The notes: generated from the sequence alone by a model not told the origin. DNA of 64,000 bases from Photobacterium carnosum (GCF_002849605.1 NZ_NPIB01000001.1:310001-374000); one strand, 5' to 3'. Positions 1-9,573 are shown, counted from the first letter of the stretch. Numbers and translations: made by a program.

Positions 1-1851
1 TTTTTGACCTGTCTTTTCATCAGTTACAACAGCAAATGGTGTAACTTCAGAACCAGTACCTGAAGTAGTTGTGATACATACTAGTTCAGCTTTTTGACCC
101 ATTTTAGGGAACTTGTAAATACGTTTACGGATATCCATAAAGCGCATTGATAAATCTTCAAAATCAGTTTCTGGATGCTCGTACATCACCCACATAACTT
201 TCGCAGCATCCATTGGTGAACCACCACCAACAGCTAAGATAACATCAGGTTGGTAACTTGCACATGCTTCAGCACCTGCTTTAACTACTGCTAATGTTGG
301 ATCTGCTTCTACTTCATGGAAGACTTCAACTTCCATGCCTTTCTCTTTCAAGATTGAACGTAGGTCATCGATGTAACCGTTATTGAACAAGAAACGGTCA
401 GTTACGATTAGAGCACGTTTTTTACCTTCAAGATCACTCATTGCGATTGGTAAACAGCCGCGACGGAAGTAGATAGATTTAGGTAGTTTATGCCACAACA
501 TATTTTCTGCTCGCTTAGCTACAATTTTCTTGTTGATAAGGTGCTTAGGACCTACGTTTTCAGAGATAGCATTACCACCCCAAGAACCACAACCTAAAGT
601 TAGTGAAGGCGCTAATTCAAAGTTGTAAAGGTCACCGATACCACCTTGAGATGCAGGTGTATTCACAAGAATACGAGCAGTTTTCATTTTGTCACCGAAG
701 TACGCAATACGCTCTTCGTTATTATCTTGGTCAGTGTAAAGTACTGATGTATGACCAACACCACCTATGTCTAATACGATGCCAGCTTGACGAACAGCAT
801 CTTCAAAGTCTTTCGCTTTAAATAGACCTAGAGTTGGAGATAGTTTTTCATGAGCAAATTCATCATCCCATGAAGCTTCTAGGCCTTCACCGATAAGAAT
901 TTTAGTTGACTTAGGCACTTTAACATTTGCTAGCTCAGCGATTTTGTATGCTGGTTGGCCAACGATGTTAGCGTTAAGTGCGCCATTGATAAGTAGTACT
1001 TTACGTACTTTATCTGCATCTTCTTTACTTAGAACTGCCGCGCCGTATTCAGCGAAACGAGCTTTAACTTCATCGTAAATTGATTCAACAACGATTGCGG
1101 CTTGCTCAGAAGCACAGATAACACCATTATCGAATGTTTTAGACATTAGGATAGAAGAAACAGCACGTTTGATATCAGCAGTTTCGTCGATAACAACAGG
1201 CGTATTACCTGCACCAACACCGATTGCTGGTTTACCTGAAGAGTAAGCTGCTTTAACCATGCCTGGACCACCAGTAGCAAGGATCATGTTGACGTGTTCA
1301 TGTTTCATTAGTGCATTTGATAGTTCAACAGATGGTTGGTCAATCCAACCAATGATATCTTTTGGTGCGCCCGCTTTAACTGCTGCATCTAATACAACTT
1401 TCGCTGCGTAGTTAGTTGCATTTTTAGCACGTGGGTGTGGCGAGAAGATACAACCATTACGTGTTTTAAGACAGATTAACGATTTAAAGATTGCTGTTGA
1501 AGTAGGGTTTGTCGTTGGAACGATTGCACAAACAATACCTACAGGTTCAGCGATAGTGATCGTGCCGCCTTCATCGTTACGGTCGATAACGCCACACGTC
1601 AATTCATCTTTGTATTTATTGTAAATGAACTCAGAAGCAAAATGGTTTTTAATCACTTTGTCTTCCATGATACCCATGCCAGACTCTTCTGCTGCCATTT
1701 TAGCAAGCTCGATACGAGCAGTTGAAGCAGCTAGCGACGCAGCACGAAATATTTTATCAACTTGTTCTTGTGAAAAGCTTGCAAATTCTTTTTGAGCCAC
1801 TTTAACTCGTGCTACTAAAGCATCAAGTTCAGCTAAATTAGTTACAGGCAT
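1..1851 (-). CDS. adhE: Bifunctional acetaldehyde-CoA / alcohol dehydrogenase (C-terminus cut off by window edge)
   Basis: Read in reverse complement, an open frame runs from an ATG at 1851 (start MPVTNLAELDAL) to the window edge without a stop. It covers about 617 of the usual ~890 residues. The N-terminal half is the CoA-acylating aldehyde dehydrogenase, with the active-site Cys in the segment FDNGVICASEQ. The linker and the start of the iron-dependent alcohol dehydrogenase follow, including the nucleotide-binding glycines of AVGGGSPMDAAK. AdhE converts acetyl-CoA to acetaldehyde and ethanol, reoxidising NADH during fermentation in the cytosol. A GGAGA ribosome site lies 6 bases before the ATG. 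The long upstream region carries an FNR/CRP-like site. The MarC-family gene beside it matches the E. coli adhE-ychE pairing. Family assignment is very secure. Confidence 0.97.
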   Translation of the reverse strand, partial: MPVTNLAELDALVARVKVAQKEFASFSQEQVDKIFRAASLAASTARIELAKMAAEESGMGIMEDKVIKNHFASEFIYNKYKDELTCGVIDRNDEGGTITIAEPVGIVCAIVPTTNPTSTAIFKSLICLKTRNGCIFSPHPRAKNATNYAAKVVLDAAVKAGAPKDIIGWIDQPSVELSNALMKHEHVNMILATGGPGMVKAAYSSGKPAIGVGAGNTPVVIDETADIKRAVSSILMSKTFDNGVICASEQAAIVVESIYDEVKARFAEYGAAVLSKEDADKVRKVLLINGALNANIVGQPAYKIAELANVKVPKSTKILIGEGLEASWDDEFAHEKLSPTLGLFKAKDFEDAVRQAGIVLDIGGVGHTSVLYTDQDNNEERIAYFGDKMKTARILVNTPASQGGIGDLYNFELAPSLTLGCGSWGGNAISENVGPKHLINKKIVAKRAENMLWHKLPKSIYFRRGCLPIAMSDLEGKKRALIVTDRFLFNNGYIDDLRSILKEKGMEVEVFHEVEADPTLAVVKAGAEACASYQPDVILAVGGGSPMDAAKVMWVMYEHPETDFEDLSMRFMDIRKRIYKFPKMGQKAELVCITTTSGTGSEVTPFAVVTDEKTGQK

Positions 1852-2020
1852 ATTGTTTCTCCAAAAATAAAAAACTATAAAATTCATCAAAAATCATTTA
1901 GTAAGAATATGCTGAAATCTTTCTACATTAAGAGCGTTAAACTCATTAACACTTTCAACAATACACATACTTAATAAATTGCTTTCAAAACTGATTATAA
2001 TTTTTCACACTACAAAAAGT

Positions 2021-2034
2021 TTGATTTAGATCAC
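2021..2034 (-). promoter_or_regulatory. FNR/CRP-like operator upstream of adhE
   Basis: TTGATTTAGATCAC matches the FNR consensus TTGAT-N4-ATCAA at 9 of 10 defined bases. It lies 170 bp upstream of the adhE start codon. Read with a 6-base spacer it also resembles a CRP site, with TTTGA and TCACT as half-sites. An anaerobic activator site in front of adhE makes biological sense, but binding is inferred. Confidence 0.45.
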
Positions 2035-2214
2035 TACTCCATCAAAACGCTGAAATAATCATTAAATAGTAAAATTTAGCGTGTTTTTCATTCTTTTACA
2101 TGTAATTTTATGAGCCTTACAGCTGATTTACTTACTATGTACTAAAATCATTTATTTCACAAGCCGAAATATTACGTAATAAAAATACATTTACTAGCCC
2201 ATAAGATATTTAAT

Positions 2215-2230
2215 TGTGACAGAAATCACG
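2215..2230. promoter_or_regulatory. CRP-like site between adhE and the marC family gene
   Basis: TGTGACAGAAATCACG matches the CRP core TGTGA-N6-TCACA at 9 of 10 defined bases. It lies 364 bp upstream of adhE and 358 bp upstream of the MarC-family gene, so either gene could be its target. Confidence 0.4.
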
Positions 2231-2587
2231 ATTTATTGCGTCAACTGCTCAATATTTGTTGCATATTCATCTTATACATTGTTTTTCTCTAAGCCTAAGA
2301 CACAACAATCCACTTCTCATAATCAATCGTATATATAATTTTCATCGCCTTAGCTCGCATAAATTAGCTTTTATTGGTGGATGAAATAGTTAGCTTAGAT
2401 TAAAATATGGTCGCAATAGTACTTTTTAACCATACATCCTTATAGATCACTAACTTAGATACCATTTATTAAGGTTAATTTAGCCCCCAATGATTTAATT
2501 TCTATGACCTCTTATAAAAATTAAAATGGCTATTTCCTTTTCTTTACTCACAGCATAAAAAATCAAAGTAACTTAGTAGGTGTAATT

Positions 2588-3226
2588 ATGCAGACTTTTG
2601 ATATAGCTATATTTTTACATTTTTTCGTTGGGCTTATTGCAACAGTCAATCCTATCGGTATCATGCCTGTTTTTGTTTCTCTTACTGGATCCATGAGCCC
2701 AGAAGAGCGAAACAAAACCGCATTAACCACCAATATTGCCATTGTTATTATTTTAATTGTCGCACTCATCGCTGGGCAACATTTACTGGATCTATTCAGT
2801 ATCTCAATTGATTCATTTAGAGTTGCCGGTGGTTTACTGTTACTAAGTATCGCGTTTTCAATGATGAGCGGTAAGATCGGTGAGGTAAAACAGAATAAAG
2901 AAGAGAAGTCAGAATCCGTTAGCCGTGAACAAGTTGGAGTCGTACCATTAGCAATGCCATTAATGGCAGGTCCTGGTGCGATAAGTTCCACCATTGTATA
3001 TGGCTCTCGCTATCCAGGCGTTACTTCTACTATTGGCATAGCAATCACTATTGCAGTATTTGCTTTTTGTTGTTGGTTATTATTTCGTTCAGCACCTTAC
3101 ATTGTTCGATTTTTAGGTCAAACGGGTATTAACGTTATTACGCGTATTATGGGTTTGATTCTTGCAGCACTCGGTATTGAATTTATTATTAATGGACTAC
3201 GCGTGATGTTGCCAGGATTGAGCTAG
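2588..3226 (+). CDS. MarC family (UPF0056) integral membrane protein, YchE-like
   Basis: A 212-residue, strongly hydrophobic protein with about six membrane segments and the MarC-family features: a first helix with an N-P-I-G motif (ATVNPIGIMPVF) and a central PLAMPLMAGPGAIS segment, near residues 120-134. The hydrophilic stretch around residues 97-115 (KQNKEEKSESVSRE) is probably the central cytoplasmic loop. The family is sometimes called an NAAT-type transporter, but the substrate of this subgroup is not established. Its position beside adhE matches E. coli ychE. An inverted repeat with a T-run follows at 3257. The family is secure and the transport role is not. Confidence 0.88.
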   Translation: MQTFDIAIFLHFFVGLIATVNPIGIMPVFVSLTGSMSPEERNKTALTTNIAIVIILIVALIAGQHLLDLFSISIDSFRVAGGLLLLSIAFSMMSGKIGEVKQNKEEKSESVSREQVGVVPLAMPLMAGPGAISSTIVYGSRYPGVTSTIGIAITIAVFAFCCWLLFRSAPYIVRFLGQTGINVITRIMGLILAALGIEFIINGLRVMLPGLS

Positions 3227-3256
3227 CATCATTGTTTATCCTTATAGATAGTACCA

Positions 3257-3285
3257 AGCCTCAATGTTAACGTTGGGGCTTTTTT
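3257..3285 (+). terminator. Rho-independent terminator after the marC family gene
   Basis: The stem AGCCTCAA / TTGGGGCT (one G-T pair) encloses an 8-base loop and is followed by six T. It lies about 30 bases after the stop codon. Confidence 0.75.
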
Positions 3286-3414
3286 AGCACTCAATAAATC
3301 CTTAAGTCATTGTGGGGTTTTGATATACTTAGATTCATTCAAGCCAATTAATGGCAATGCGCAGCGATTAATATCTTACGTTGCATTTTACTTGTTAATA
3401 TACTTTATTAAATT

Positions 3415-4233
3415 ATGACAAAACTAACCTCAAGACAACGTCTATATCAAATTATTTTCGGTACTTCTACTCGCTTCGGACAATGGTTTGATATTGCGCT
3501 AATTATTGCTATTGTCAGTTCTGAATTAATTTTAATTATCTCATCTGTTGCTAGCATTGAATCACAATATTCCCATTTACTTGTTATTGCTGAATGGACA
3601 TTTACGATTCTATTCACTATTGAATACATCTTACGTTTATATTGCTCTCCGCGCCCCTTTGCTTACATACGCAGCTTTTATGGTGTTATCGATTTAATGG
3701 CCATTTTACCTGCCTATATTGCATTTTTAATTCCAGGTTCGAACTACTTACTGATTATTCGTCTTATTCGTGTATTACGTATTTTCCGCGTGCTAAAACT
3801 GGCAAGATTTCTTAAAGATTCCAATATTTTATTACGCTCACTTCGTCACGCTCAACGTAAAATAGTGGTCTTTTTTAGTTCGGTTTTAATTCTGGTCACA
3901 GTCTTTGGCTCATTAATGTTCATTATTGAAGGTCCAGCAAATGGTTTTACTAGTATTCCCAAAAGTATTTACTGGGCAATTGTCACCATCACGACTGTAG
4001 GCTATGGCGATATTGTGCCTCACACCGTAATGGGTAAGGCGTTAGCATCATTAACCATGTTGTTGGGTTACTCAATTCTTGCAGTGCCTACGGGGATTAT
4101 TACCGCAGAGTTAAATCAAGAGATGAAAACTCATCGAGGTCTGATTCGGTGTCCTAATTGTGCCACCAGCGGTCACGAAATGGATGCTGAGTACTGCAAA
4201 AAATGCGGAACACAACTGCCAGAGACGTTATAG
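3415..4233 (+). CDS. Voltage-gated potassium channel family protein with C-terminal zinc ribbon
   Basis: A 272-residue inner-membrane protein with a six-helix ion-channel plan. Segments S1-S3 lie roughly at 24-45, 57-76 and 89-107. S4, at about 116-131, has arginine at nearly every third position (RLIRVLRIFRVLK), typical of a voltage sensor. The pore loop has the potassium selectivity filter TTVGYGD at 193-199, followed by S6 at about 207-228. The cytoplasmic tail ends in a zinc-ribbon-like module, C246-x2-C249 and C261-x2-C264. Potassium selectivity follows from the filter. What the ribbon does is unknown; it may help assembly or sense metal or redox state. It is transcribed convergently with glpQ. 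Confidence 0.9.
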   Translation: MTKLTSRQRLYQIIFGTSTRFGQWFDIALIIAIVSSELILIISSVASIESQYSHLLVIAEWTFTILFTIEYILRLYCSPRPFAYIRSFYGVIDLMAILPAYIAFLIPGSNYLLIIRLIRVLRIFRVLKLARFLKDSNILLRSLRHAQRKIVVFFSSVLILVTVFGSLMFIIEGPANGFTSIPKSIYWAIVTITTVGYGDIVPHTVMGKALASLTMLLGYSILAVPTGIITAELNQEMKTHRGLIRCPNCATSGHEMDAEYCKKCGTQLPETL

Positions 4234-4239
4234 CGACAT

Positions 4240-4270
4240 AAAAAGCCCGTATCTAGACATAGAACGGGCT
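4240..4270 (-). terminator. Bidirectional terminator between the potassium channel gene and glpQ
   Basis: AGCCCGT (4244-4250) pairs with ACGGGCT (4264-4270). The minus strand ends in a run of five T, so it works best for glpQ, though it could also stop the convergent channel transcript. Confidence 0.75.
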
Positions 4271-4288
4271 ATATATAAAAACAATTAG

Positions 4289-5377
4289 TTACTGTTTTTG
4301 AGGCTGTGATTGTTGTTGTAAGAAATGCACTGCTTTATCAGGAAAATCAGTAAAGACACCATCGACATCCGCTTGATTATAAAACACCTCTAACATGCCA
4401 TCGTAATCTTTAACATAGGCAGGAATACGATCTTTATCGGCACGAAACGTATAAGGGTGTACCACCATGCCATTCTCGTGGGCGTTTTTAACCATATCAG
4501 TGAGTTCTATGTGTCCTACCGTTGAACTGTCTTTCACTATCATCGGTTTCCATGGACCAATACCATCTGCATATTGAGACAAGACTTTCATACCATCAGG
4601 CTTAAACATCCAATCATAACTATACGCATGTGCCTTACCTGCTTTGTCATACACCATGGTCTCATTCCAATCGGTTTCCGCCATCAGTTGTACTAAATTC
4701 AGATCCATACCCATGGCTGGCATTAATTGATCATTAATACGCTTAAGTTCATTAAAATCAAACGTTTGTAAATAAATATTACTGTTTTTATCAATATAAC
4801 CATAGTGTTTTAATACTGTCAGTACCGCTTTACTGATGTCTTTACCTTCATGACGATGAAACCATGGCGCTTTAATTTCTGGATATAAACCAATGTCATA
4901 ACCCAAAGTTTTGTTTAACCCTTGAATCATTTCAATTTCTTCTTGGAACGTTGGAACGGTAAAATGAGACTTCCAAATAGGGAAACGTTCAGAGAAACCT
5001 TGTACTTGTTTACCCTCTTTAATATTAAAACCTTCTGTCACACTCAACTGCTTAATTTCTGCCAAGGTAAAATCAATCGCATAAAAACGACCATCTTTAC
5101 GGGCACGATTTGGAAAAACAGTGGCAACATTGGTTACCCGATCCAAATAGTGATCATGTAACACCACCAGCTTATCATCTTTCGTCATTACCACATCTTG
5201 CTCGATATAATCTGGCTTCATCGCATAAGCAAGTGCCTTTGCTGGTAAAGTATGTTCAGGCAAATAACCTGACGCGCCACGATGGGCAATAACAACTTTA
5301 TCAGTATTAGGTTGAGCAATTACACTTGTTGACAATATCGCGCAACCAATCATTGTCGCTAGCATCATTTTTTTCAT
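4289..5377 (-). CDS. glpQ: Periplasmic glycerophosphodiester phosphodiesterase
   Basis: Hydrolyses glycerophosphodiesters from phospholipid turnover to glycerol 3-phosphate plus an alcohol, in the periplasm. I place the start at 5377 (MKKMMLATMIG), because an AAAGGA ribosome site precedes it and this start creates a signal peptide with likely cleavage after SVIA (residue 21). An upstream in-frame start at 5416 would add 13 residues in front of the signal. The 362-residue protein is close to E. coli GlpQ (358). The catalytic GDPD motif HRGASGYLPEHT is at 32-43, with the metal/active-site segments EQDVVMTKD and HDHYLDR after it. The C-terminal GVFTDFPDKAV is typical of the family. A single gene with its own terminator. 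Confidence 0.94.
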   Translation of the reverse strand: MKKMMLATMIGCAILSTSVIAQPNTDKVVIAHRGASGYLPEHTLPAKALAYAMKPDYIEQDVVMTKDDKLVVLHDHYLDRVTNVATVFPNRARKDGRFYAIDFTLAEIKQLSVTEGFNIKEGKQVQGFSERFPIWKSHFTVPTFQEEIEMIQGLNKTLGYDIGLYPEIKAPWFHRHEGKDISKAVLTVLKHYGYIDKNSNIYLQTFDFNELKRINDQLMPAMGMDLNLVQLMAETDWNETMVYDKAGKAHAYSYDWMFKPDGMKVLSQYADGIGPWKPMIVKDSSTVGHIELTDMVKNAHENGMVVHPYTFRADKDRIPAYVKDYDGMLEVFYNQADVDGVFTDFPDKAVHFLQQQSQPQKQ

Positions 5378-5613
5378 TATTATTCCTTTAATTGCACCTT
5401 GATGAATATCGAACATAAAATATTCATTCGAAACAAATAATACGGATAATAAATGAAGATTTTGCGATCAAATGCGTATATAGCAACATTAACAGCTCAA
5501 ATAATAAACTTTATTCTCGAATAGTGACTTTAATTCCAAAGTGGAATAAAGCCATTAAATATTCATCGTATCGACTTATTTGTTTCATACTTTGCTTTTA
5601 CCACGTCTATAAC

Positions 5614-5627
5614 GTGATAAAAATCAA
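5614..5627 (-). promoter_or_regulatory. FNR/CRP-like site upstream of glpQ
   Basis: GTGATAAAAATCAA matches TTGAT-N4-ATCAA at 9 of 10 defined bases and lies about 240 bp upstream of the glpQ start. Glycerol-phosphate genes are commonly under CRP control, which makes a regulatory role plausible but unproven. Confidence 0.3.
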
Positions 5628-5693
5628 ACCGTAATAACGGCAAAAATCGTATAAACAAGCTGACATTAAGCCGATAACATAAAATGAAGATAT

Positions 5694-5722
5694 AAAAAAA
5701 CCGAGGCAGAACACCTCGGTTT
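5694..5722 (-). terminator. Rho-independent terminator of cysS
   Basis: On the minus strand AAACCGAGG pairs with CCTCGGTTT around a 7-base loop, followed by a T-run. It begins 18 bases after the cysS stop codon. Confidence 0.88.
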
Positions 5723-5740
5723 AATAAAGGACAGATTTAA

Positions 5741-7123
5741 TTATTTACGACGCCAAGTTGTACCTTGTGCACCATCTTCTAAAATAATGCCCATCGCAAG
5801 TAGCTTATCACGCGCATCATCAGCAGCAGCCCAATCTTTTGTAGCACGCGCATCTAAACGCTGTTGAATTAATCCTTCAATTTCAGCCACGTTATCGTCT
5901 TCACCTACACCACCTTGTAAGAAGGTTTCAGGATCTTGAGATAATAAGCCCAAAATATCAGCGAGTTCACGCATACGCGCACCTAATAAAGAGGCAGCTG
6001 TAACATCATCCGTTTTAAGACGGTTGATCTCGCGCGCCATATCAAACAATGCAGAATATGCTTCAGGCGTATTGAAATCATCATCCATCGCTTCTTTAAA
6101 ACGAGCAACAAATTCTTCACCACCAGCAGCTTCTACTGATGTATCTAAGCCACGCAGTGACGTATATAAACGCTCAAGTGCTGAACGCGCTTGTTTAAGA
6201 TTATCTTCACTGTAATTAAGCTGGCTACGGTAATGACCAGACATTAAGAAGTAACGTACTGTTTCAGGATCGTAATGGTTTAACACATCACGGATAGTGA
6301 AGAAGTTACCTAATGATTTAGACATCTTTTCACGATCAATCATCACCATGCCACTGTGCATCCATGTATTCACGTATTGACCATCGTGAGCACAGCATGA
6401 TTGCGCAATTTCATTTTCGTGGTGAGGGAATTGTAGATCTGAACCACCACCATGAATATCAAAGTGATCGCCAAGAATAGATGAGTTCATCGCTGAACAT
6501 TCAATATGCCAACCAGGGCGACCAGGACCCCATGGTGATTCCCATGTTGGCTCACCAGGCTTCGACATTTTCCACAAAACAAAGTCTAATGGACTACGTT
6601 TTGCCATATCGATATCAACACGCGCACCCGCTTGTAGTTGATCAAGATCTTGCTTAGAAAGGCGACCGTAATCGTCATACTTGCTCACTTCAAACATTAC
6701 GTCGCCATTTGATGCAACGTAAGCAAAGCCACGTTCAATTAAACGTTCACAAAGAGTGATGATTTCAGCAATAAATTGTGTCGCACGTGGTTCAACATTC
6801 GGACGTTTCATGCCTAAAGCATCAAAGTCCGCATGCATTTCACCGATTAAACGCTCTGTTAATGATTCACAGCTTTCGCCATTTTCAGCGGCACGCTTAA
6901 TGATTTTATCGTCGATATCAGTAATGTTACGAACGAAAGTAAGATCGTAGCCTGAGTAACGCAAATAACGCGACACAACATCAAAAGAGACAAATGTACG
7001 ACCGTGTCCGATGTGACATAAATCGTAGATCGTAACGCCACAAACGTACATACCGACTTTGCCAGGATGGATGGGTGTAAATACTTCTTTTTGTCGTGTG
7101 AGCGAATTATAGATCTTTAACAT
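5741..7123 (-). CDS. cysS: Cysteinyl-tRNA synthetase
   Basis: Charges tRNA-Cys with cysteine in the cytosol. The 460-residue class I synthetase has the HIGH signature at 37-40 and KMSKS at 266-270. The zinc site that recognises the cysteine thiol is complete: C28, C209, H234 and E238. The segment GWHIECSAM surrounds the second zinc ligand. The C-terminal helical and anticodon-binding domains are full length (E. coli CysS is 461 residues). It is divergent from ppiB, as in many gammaproteobacteria. Confidence 0.98.
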   Translation of the reverse strand: MLKIYNSLTRQKEVFTPIHPGKVGMYVCGVTIYDLCHIGHGRTFVSFDVVSRYLRYSGYDLTFVRNITDIDDKIIKRAAENGESCESLTERLIGEMHADFDALGMKRPNVEPRATQFIAEIITLCERLIERGFAYVASNGDVMFEVSKYDDYGRLSKQDLDQLQAGARVDIDMAKRSPLDFVLWKMSKPGEPTWESPWGPGRPGWHIECSAMNSSILGDHFDIHGGGSDLQFPHHENEIAQSCCAHDGQYVNTWMHSGMVMIDREKMSKSLGNFFTIRDVLNHYDPETVRYFLMSGHYRSQLNYSEDNLKQARSALERLYTSLRGLDTSVEAAGGEEFVARFKEAMDDDFNTPEAYSALFDMAREINRLKTDDVTAASLLGARMRELADILGLLSQDPETFLQGGVGEDDNVAEIEGLIQQRLDARATKDWAAADDARDKLLAMGIILEDGAQGTTWRRK

Positions 7124-7314
7124 GTCTCAGCATTACTCATTAATTTCAAATTTGTCGGTAATTACACCTTTTATAGCATTTGATCGCAAGGAAAATTCAA
7201 GGATGGATGCTATTTTAGCCATTAGTGCAGATTAAGCGGGTAATGTTTGTCTGACACGGCTAAGGTAAGTTAATATCCACGCTTAAAGAAAATACTCCAT
7301 TTAAGGAAAAAATC

Positions 7315-7809
7315 ATGATCACTCTTCACACAAATTTCGGTGACATCAAAATTAATCTTTTCGAAGATAAAGCACCTGTAACATGTGCTAACTTCCTAGA
7401 ATACTGCCGTGACGGTTTCTATAATGGCACTATTTTCCACCGCGTTATTGAGGGTTTCATGGTTCAAGGCGGTGGCATGCTTCCTGGTATGGAAGAGAAA
7501 GAAACTCGCGCAACAATCAACAATGAAGCAAACAATGGCCTAAGCAACAAAACAGGCACATTAGCAATGGCGCGTACTAATGCACCACACTCTGCTAGCT
7601 CACAGTTCTTCATTAACGTAAAAGATAACAACTTCCTAGACTTCACTGGCGAAAACATGAGTGGCTGGGGCTACTGTGTATTTGCTGCTGTTGTTGAAGG
7701 CATGGATGTAGTCAATAAAATCAAAGCAGTAAAAACAGGCCGTAACGGTTACCACGACGACGTGCCAGTTGAAGACGTTATCATCGAAAACGTAACAATC
7801 GAAGACTAA
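7315..7809 (+). CDS. ppiB: Cytoplasmic peptidyl-prolyl cis-trans isomerase B (cyclophilin)
   Basis: Catalyses cis-trans isomerisation of proline peptide bonds during folding. The 164 residues form a single cyclophilin domain with the active-site segment [13 protein letters not shown] (R43, F48, Q51) and the conserved SASSQFFIN. There is no signal peptide, so it is the cytoplasmic form (E. coli PpiB, 164 residues). AAGGAAAAATC precedes the ATG. It lies 44 bases before lpxH with a hairpin in between. Confidence 0.97.
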   Translation: MITLHTNFGDIKINLFEDKAPVTCANFLEYCRDGFYNGTIFHRVIEGFMVQGGGMLPGMEEKETRATINNEANNGLSNKTGTLAMARTNAPHSASSQFFINVKDNNFLDFTGENMSGWGYCVFAAVVEGMDVVNKIKAVKTGRNGYHDDVPVEDVIIENVTIED

Positions 7810-7817
7810 TACTTCGC

Positions 7818-7845
7818 AAAGGGCGGTCAGTTACCGCCCTTTATT
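7818..7845 (+). terminator. Hairpin between ppiB and lpxH
   Basis: AAAGGGCGGT pairs with ACCGCCCTTT around a 5-base loop, then TTATT. It ends only about 9 bases before the lpxH ATG, so it probably attenuates read-through from ppiB and may overlap the lpxH ribosome-binding region. Confidence 0.7.
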
Positions 7846-7853
7846 AAACTCTT

Positions 7854-8594
7854 ATGACCACATTATTTATCTCAGATTTGCACTTAAGTGCTGAACGTCC
7901 TGACATTACCGCTTGTTTCTTACGCTTTATGGCCGAAGAAACCCACCATATCGATGCCTTGTATGTATTAGGGGATTTATTTGAAATGTGGATAGGCGAT
8001 GATGAAGACTCCCCTTTCTTACAGCAAGTCAAACATGCCTTCAAAACCCTGACTGATGCTGGCACACCGTGTTACTTTATTCATGGCAACCGTGACTTTT
8101 TAATTGGTAAACAATTTAGCCGTCAAACGGGAATGATCTTATTGCCTCAGCATACGGTGGTTGATCTTTACGGCATACCCACCTTAATTTTACACGGTGA
8201 TACGCTGTGTATTGAAGATCAAGCTTACCAACGCTACCGTAAAAAAGTTCACAATCCTGTTATCCAATGGTTGTTTGCACGATTACCGTTATCATACAGG
8301 GTTAAAGTCGGTGATAAATTCCGCAGTAACAGCGGTAAAAACAATCAAACCAAAAACCAATCGATTATGGATGTTACTCAAGCAGAAGTAGTACGGGTAA
8401 TGCGTGATGCACATGTCACTCAAATGATTCACGGCCATACGCATCGACCTGATATTCATGAGCTTAATATTGATGGCATTCCTGCACAACGGATTGTACT
8501 TGGTGATTGGTATGATCACGGTTCAGTGTTGGTATATCGCCCCGATGGATATCAATTAGAAACACGTAATTTCAGTGCTTCTAACACGAAATAA
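7854..8594 (+). CDS. lpxH: UDP-2,3-diacylglucosamine pyrophosphatase (lipid A synthesis)
   Basis: Cleaves UDP-2,3-diacylglucosamine to lipid X and UMP at the inner face of the inner membrane, the fourth step of lipid A synthesis. The 246-residue calcineurin-like metallophosphoesterase shows all the metal-binding blocks: SDLHL (D8, H10), LGDLFEMWIGDD, HGNRDFLIG, LHGD and HGHTHRP. E. coli LpxH is 240 residues. The order ppiB-lpxH downstream of divergent cysS matches E. coli. Confidence 0.97.
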   Translation: MTTLFISDLHLSAERPDITACFLRFMAEETHHIDALYVLGDLFEMWIGDDEDSPFLQQVKHAFKTLTDAGTPCYFIHGNRDFLIGKQFSRQTGMILLPQHTVVDLYGIPTLILHGDTLCIEDQAYQRYRKKVHNPVIQWLFARLPLSYRVKVGDKFRSNSGKNNQTKNQSIMDVTQAEVVRVMRDAHVTQMIHGHTHRPDIHELNIDGIPAQRIVLGDWYDHGSVLVYRPDGYQLETRNFSASNTK

Positions 8595-8603
8595 TAAGCA
8601 TAA

Positions 8604-8630
8604 AAAAAGGTACGACATGCGTACCTTTTT
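8604..8630. terminator. Bidirectional terminator between lpxH and the TauE/SafE gene
   Basis: A perfect stem AAAAAGGTAC / GTACCTTTTT with a 7-base loop, flanked by A- and T-runs, sits between convergent genes. Confidence 0.88.
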
Positions 8631-8673
8631 TATTGCTACAAAATCTATTGATTATCATTTACTGGCATGACAC

Positions 8674-9573
8674 TTATTGTGCTTTTACCACTGTATTACT
8701 AGGCATCACTTTTCTATCAGCAAGCCATGAACGATACATCGTGATTGAGGTATAAAAAACAACAATACACACTAACCACGATAATACATGCATATTTAAT
8801 GACTTCACTAAATATGCGGCAATGATCACCATTATCGGCCCAACGACAGCAACCGTTATTGTTGCGCGACTATTAAAGCGATTATGACGAATGAAGCTAG
8901 CTGATGAGAAAAAGCTTAAAAATGCACATGAGCACATCATGACGGGAAAAGCGGCTAATGGATTCATACCAAGCAGGTAAATCATTACCATACATGGCGC
9001 GTATAAGCCGATTCCTACGGTCATTAATGCACCGAAAATAAAGTTACCAACAATACCTATAACTAATTTCCAGCCACTTAAACCAAGACTACTACCCCCT
9101 AACGGAAATAGCTTTAATTGCCCAGCAAGCATTAGACCCGCCACAATTAATAACGCCACACTCATTACAATTCGAATATGCTGCCGATCCCAACTAGAGA
9201 CTAACCGCGCACCGATTGTCGCACCGACACAAGCCGCAGCAACCAAACTTAATAAGGTCACAGAATCAACGGCAATTGCGGTCATAAAAATAAATGACTG
9301 AAAAACCGTTGGCAGTACTGACTGACCATTAAGTGTTCCAGGTAATTGCTGATCATCAATAAGCTTAAATTGTTTATAACCAGAGGTCATGATGGCAAAA
9401 CTACCAATGCCTAAGGTGTCACAAAAGTGAGCAAAACCACCAATAATAGCAATTGGGATAATGCGTGTATCAGCTTCCTGCTTATGGTTTTTTCGCCATG
9501 CTACGAATAACATCAAACAAAAAATACCACTACCAACAAGCAATCCCGCTTGTATCAAGGTAAATATGGACAT
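8674..9573 (-). CDS. TSUP family (TauE/SafE) permease, probable sulfite/organosulfur or similar anion exporter
   Basis: A 299-residue polytopic membrane protein with about eight hydrophobic helices and the two-half organisation of the TauE/SafE family. Small-residue-rich helices include AAACVGATIGARLVS and GIVGNFIFGALMTVGIGLYAP. The family moves sulfite, sulfoacetate and related anions across the inner membrane, but the substrate cannot be read from sequence. I prefer the ATG at 9573 (MSIFTLIQ). A TTG at 9591 would add six residues, and neither has a good ribosome site. It is an isolated gene, convergent with lpxH. Confidence 0.82.
   Translation of the reverse strand: MSIFTLIQAGLLVGSGIFCLMLFVAWRKNHKQEADTRIIPIAIIGGFAHFCDTLGIGSFAIMTSGYKQFKLIDDQQLPGTLNGQSVLPTVFQSFIFMTAIAVDSVTLLSLVAAACVGATIGARLVSSWDRQHIRIVMSVALLIVAGLMLAGQLKLFPLGGSSLGLSGWKLVIGIVGNFIFGALMTVGIGLYAPCMVMIYLLGMNPLAAFPVMMCSCAFLSFFSSASFIRHNRFNSRATITVAVVGPIMVIIAAYLVKSLNMHVLSWLVCIVVFYTSITMYRSWLADRKVMPSNTVVKAQ

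Larger units (their letters stand above)
1852..2587. other. Long divergent intergenic region adhE / marC family gene
   Basis: These 736 AT-rich bases separate two divergent genes, and I see no convincing gene here. They hold two regulator-like sites, listed separately: an FNR/CRP-like site at 2021 and a CRP-like site at 2215. Long regulated leaders are known for adhE in enterobacteria, so the length probably reflects the complex control of a fermentation gene. Confidence 0.6.
5378..5740. other. Intergenic region cysS-glpQ
   Basis: About 360 AT-rich bases between two minus-strand genes. They hold the cysS terminator (5694-5722), an FNR/CRP-like site (5614-5627) and presumably the glpQ promoter. 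I see no coding sequence. Confidence 0.6.

Noticed and set aside
2563-2994. 143-codon minus-strand frame opposite the marC family gene
   Set aside because: It is an antisense shadow of a clear membrane-protein gene, with no recognisable domain or ribosome site.
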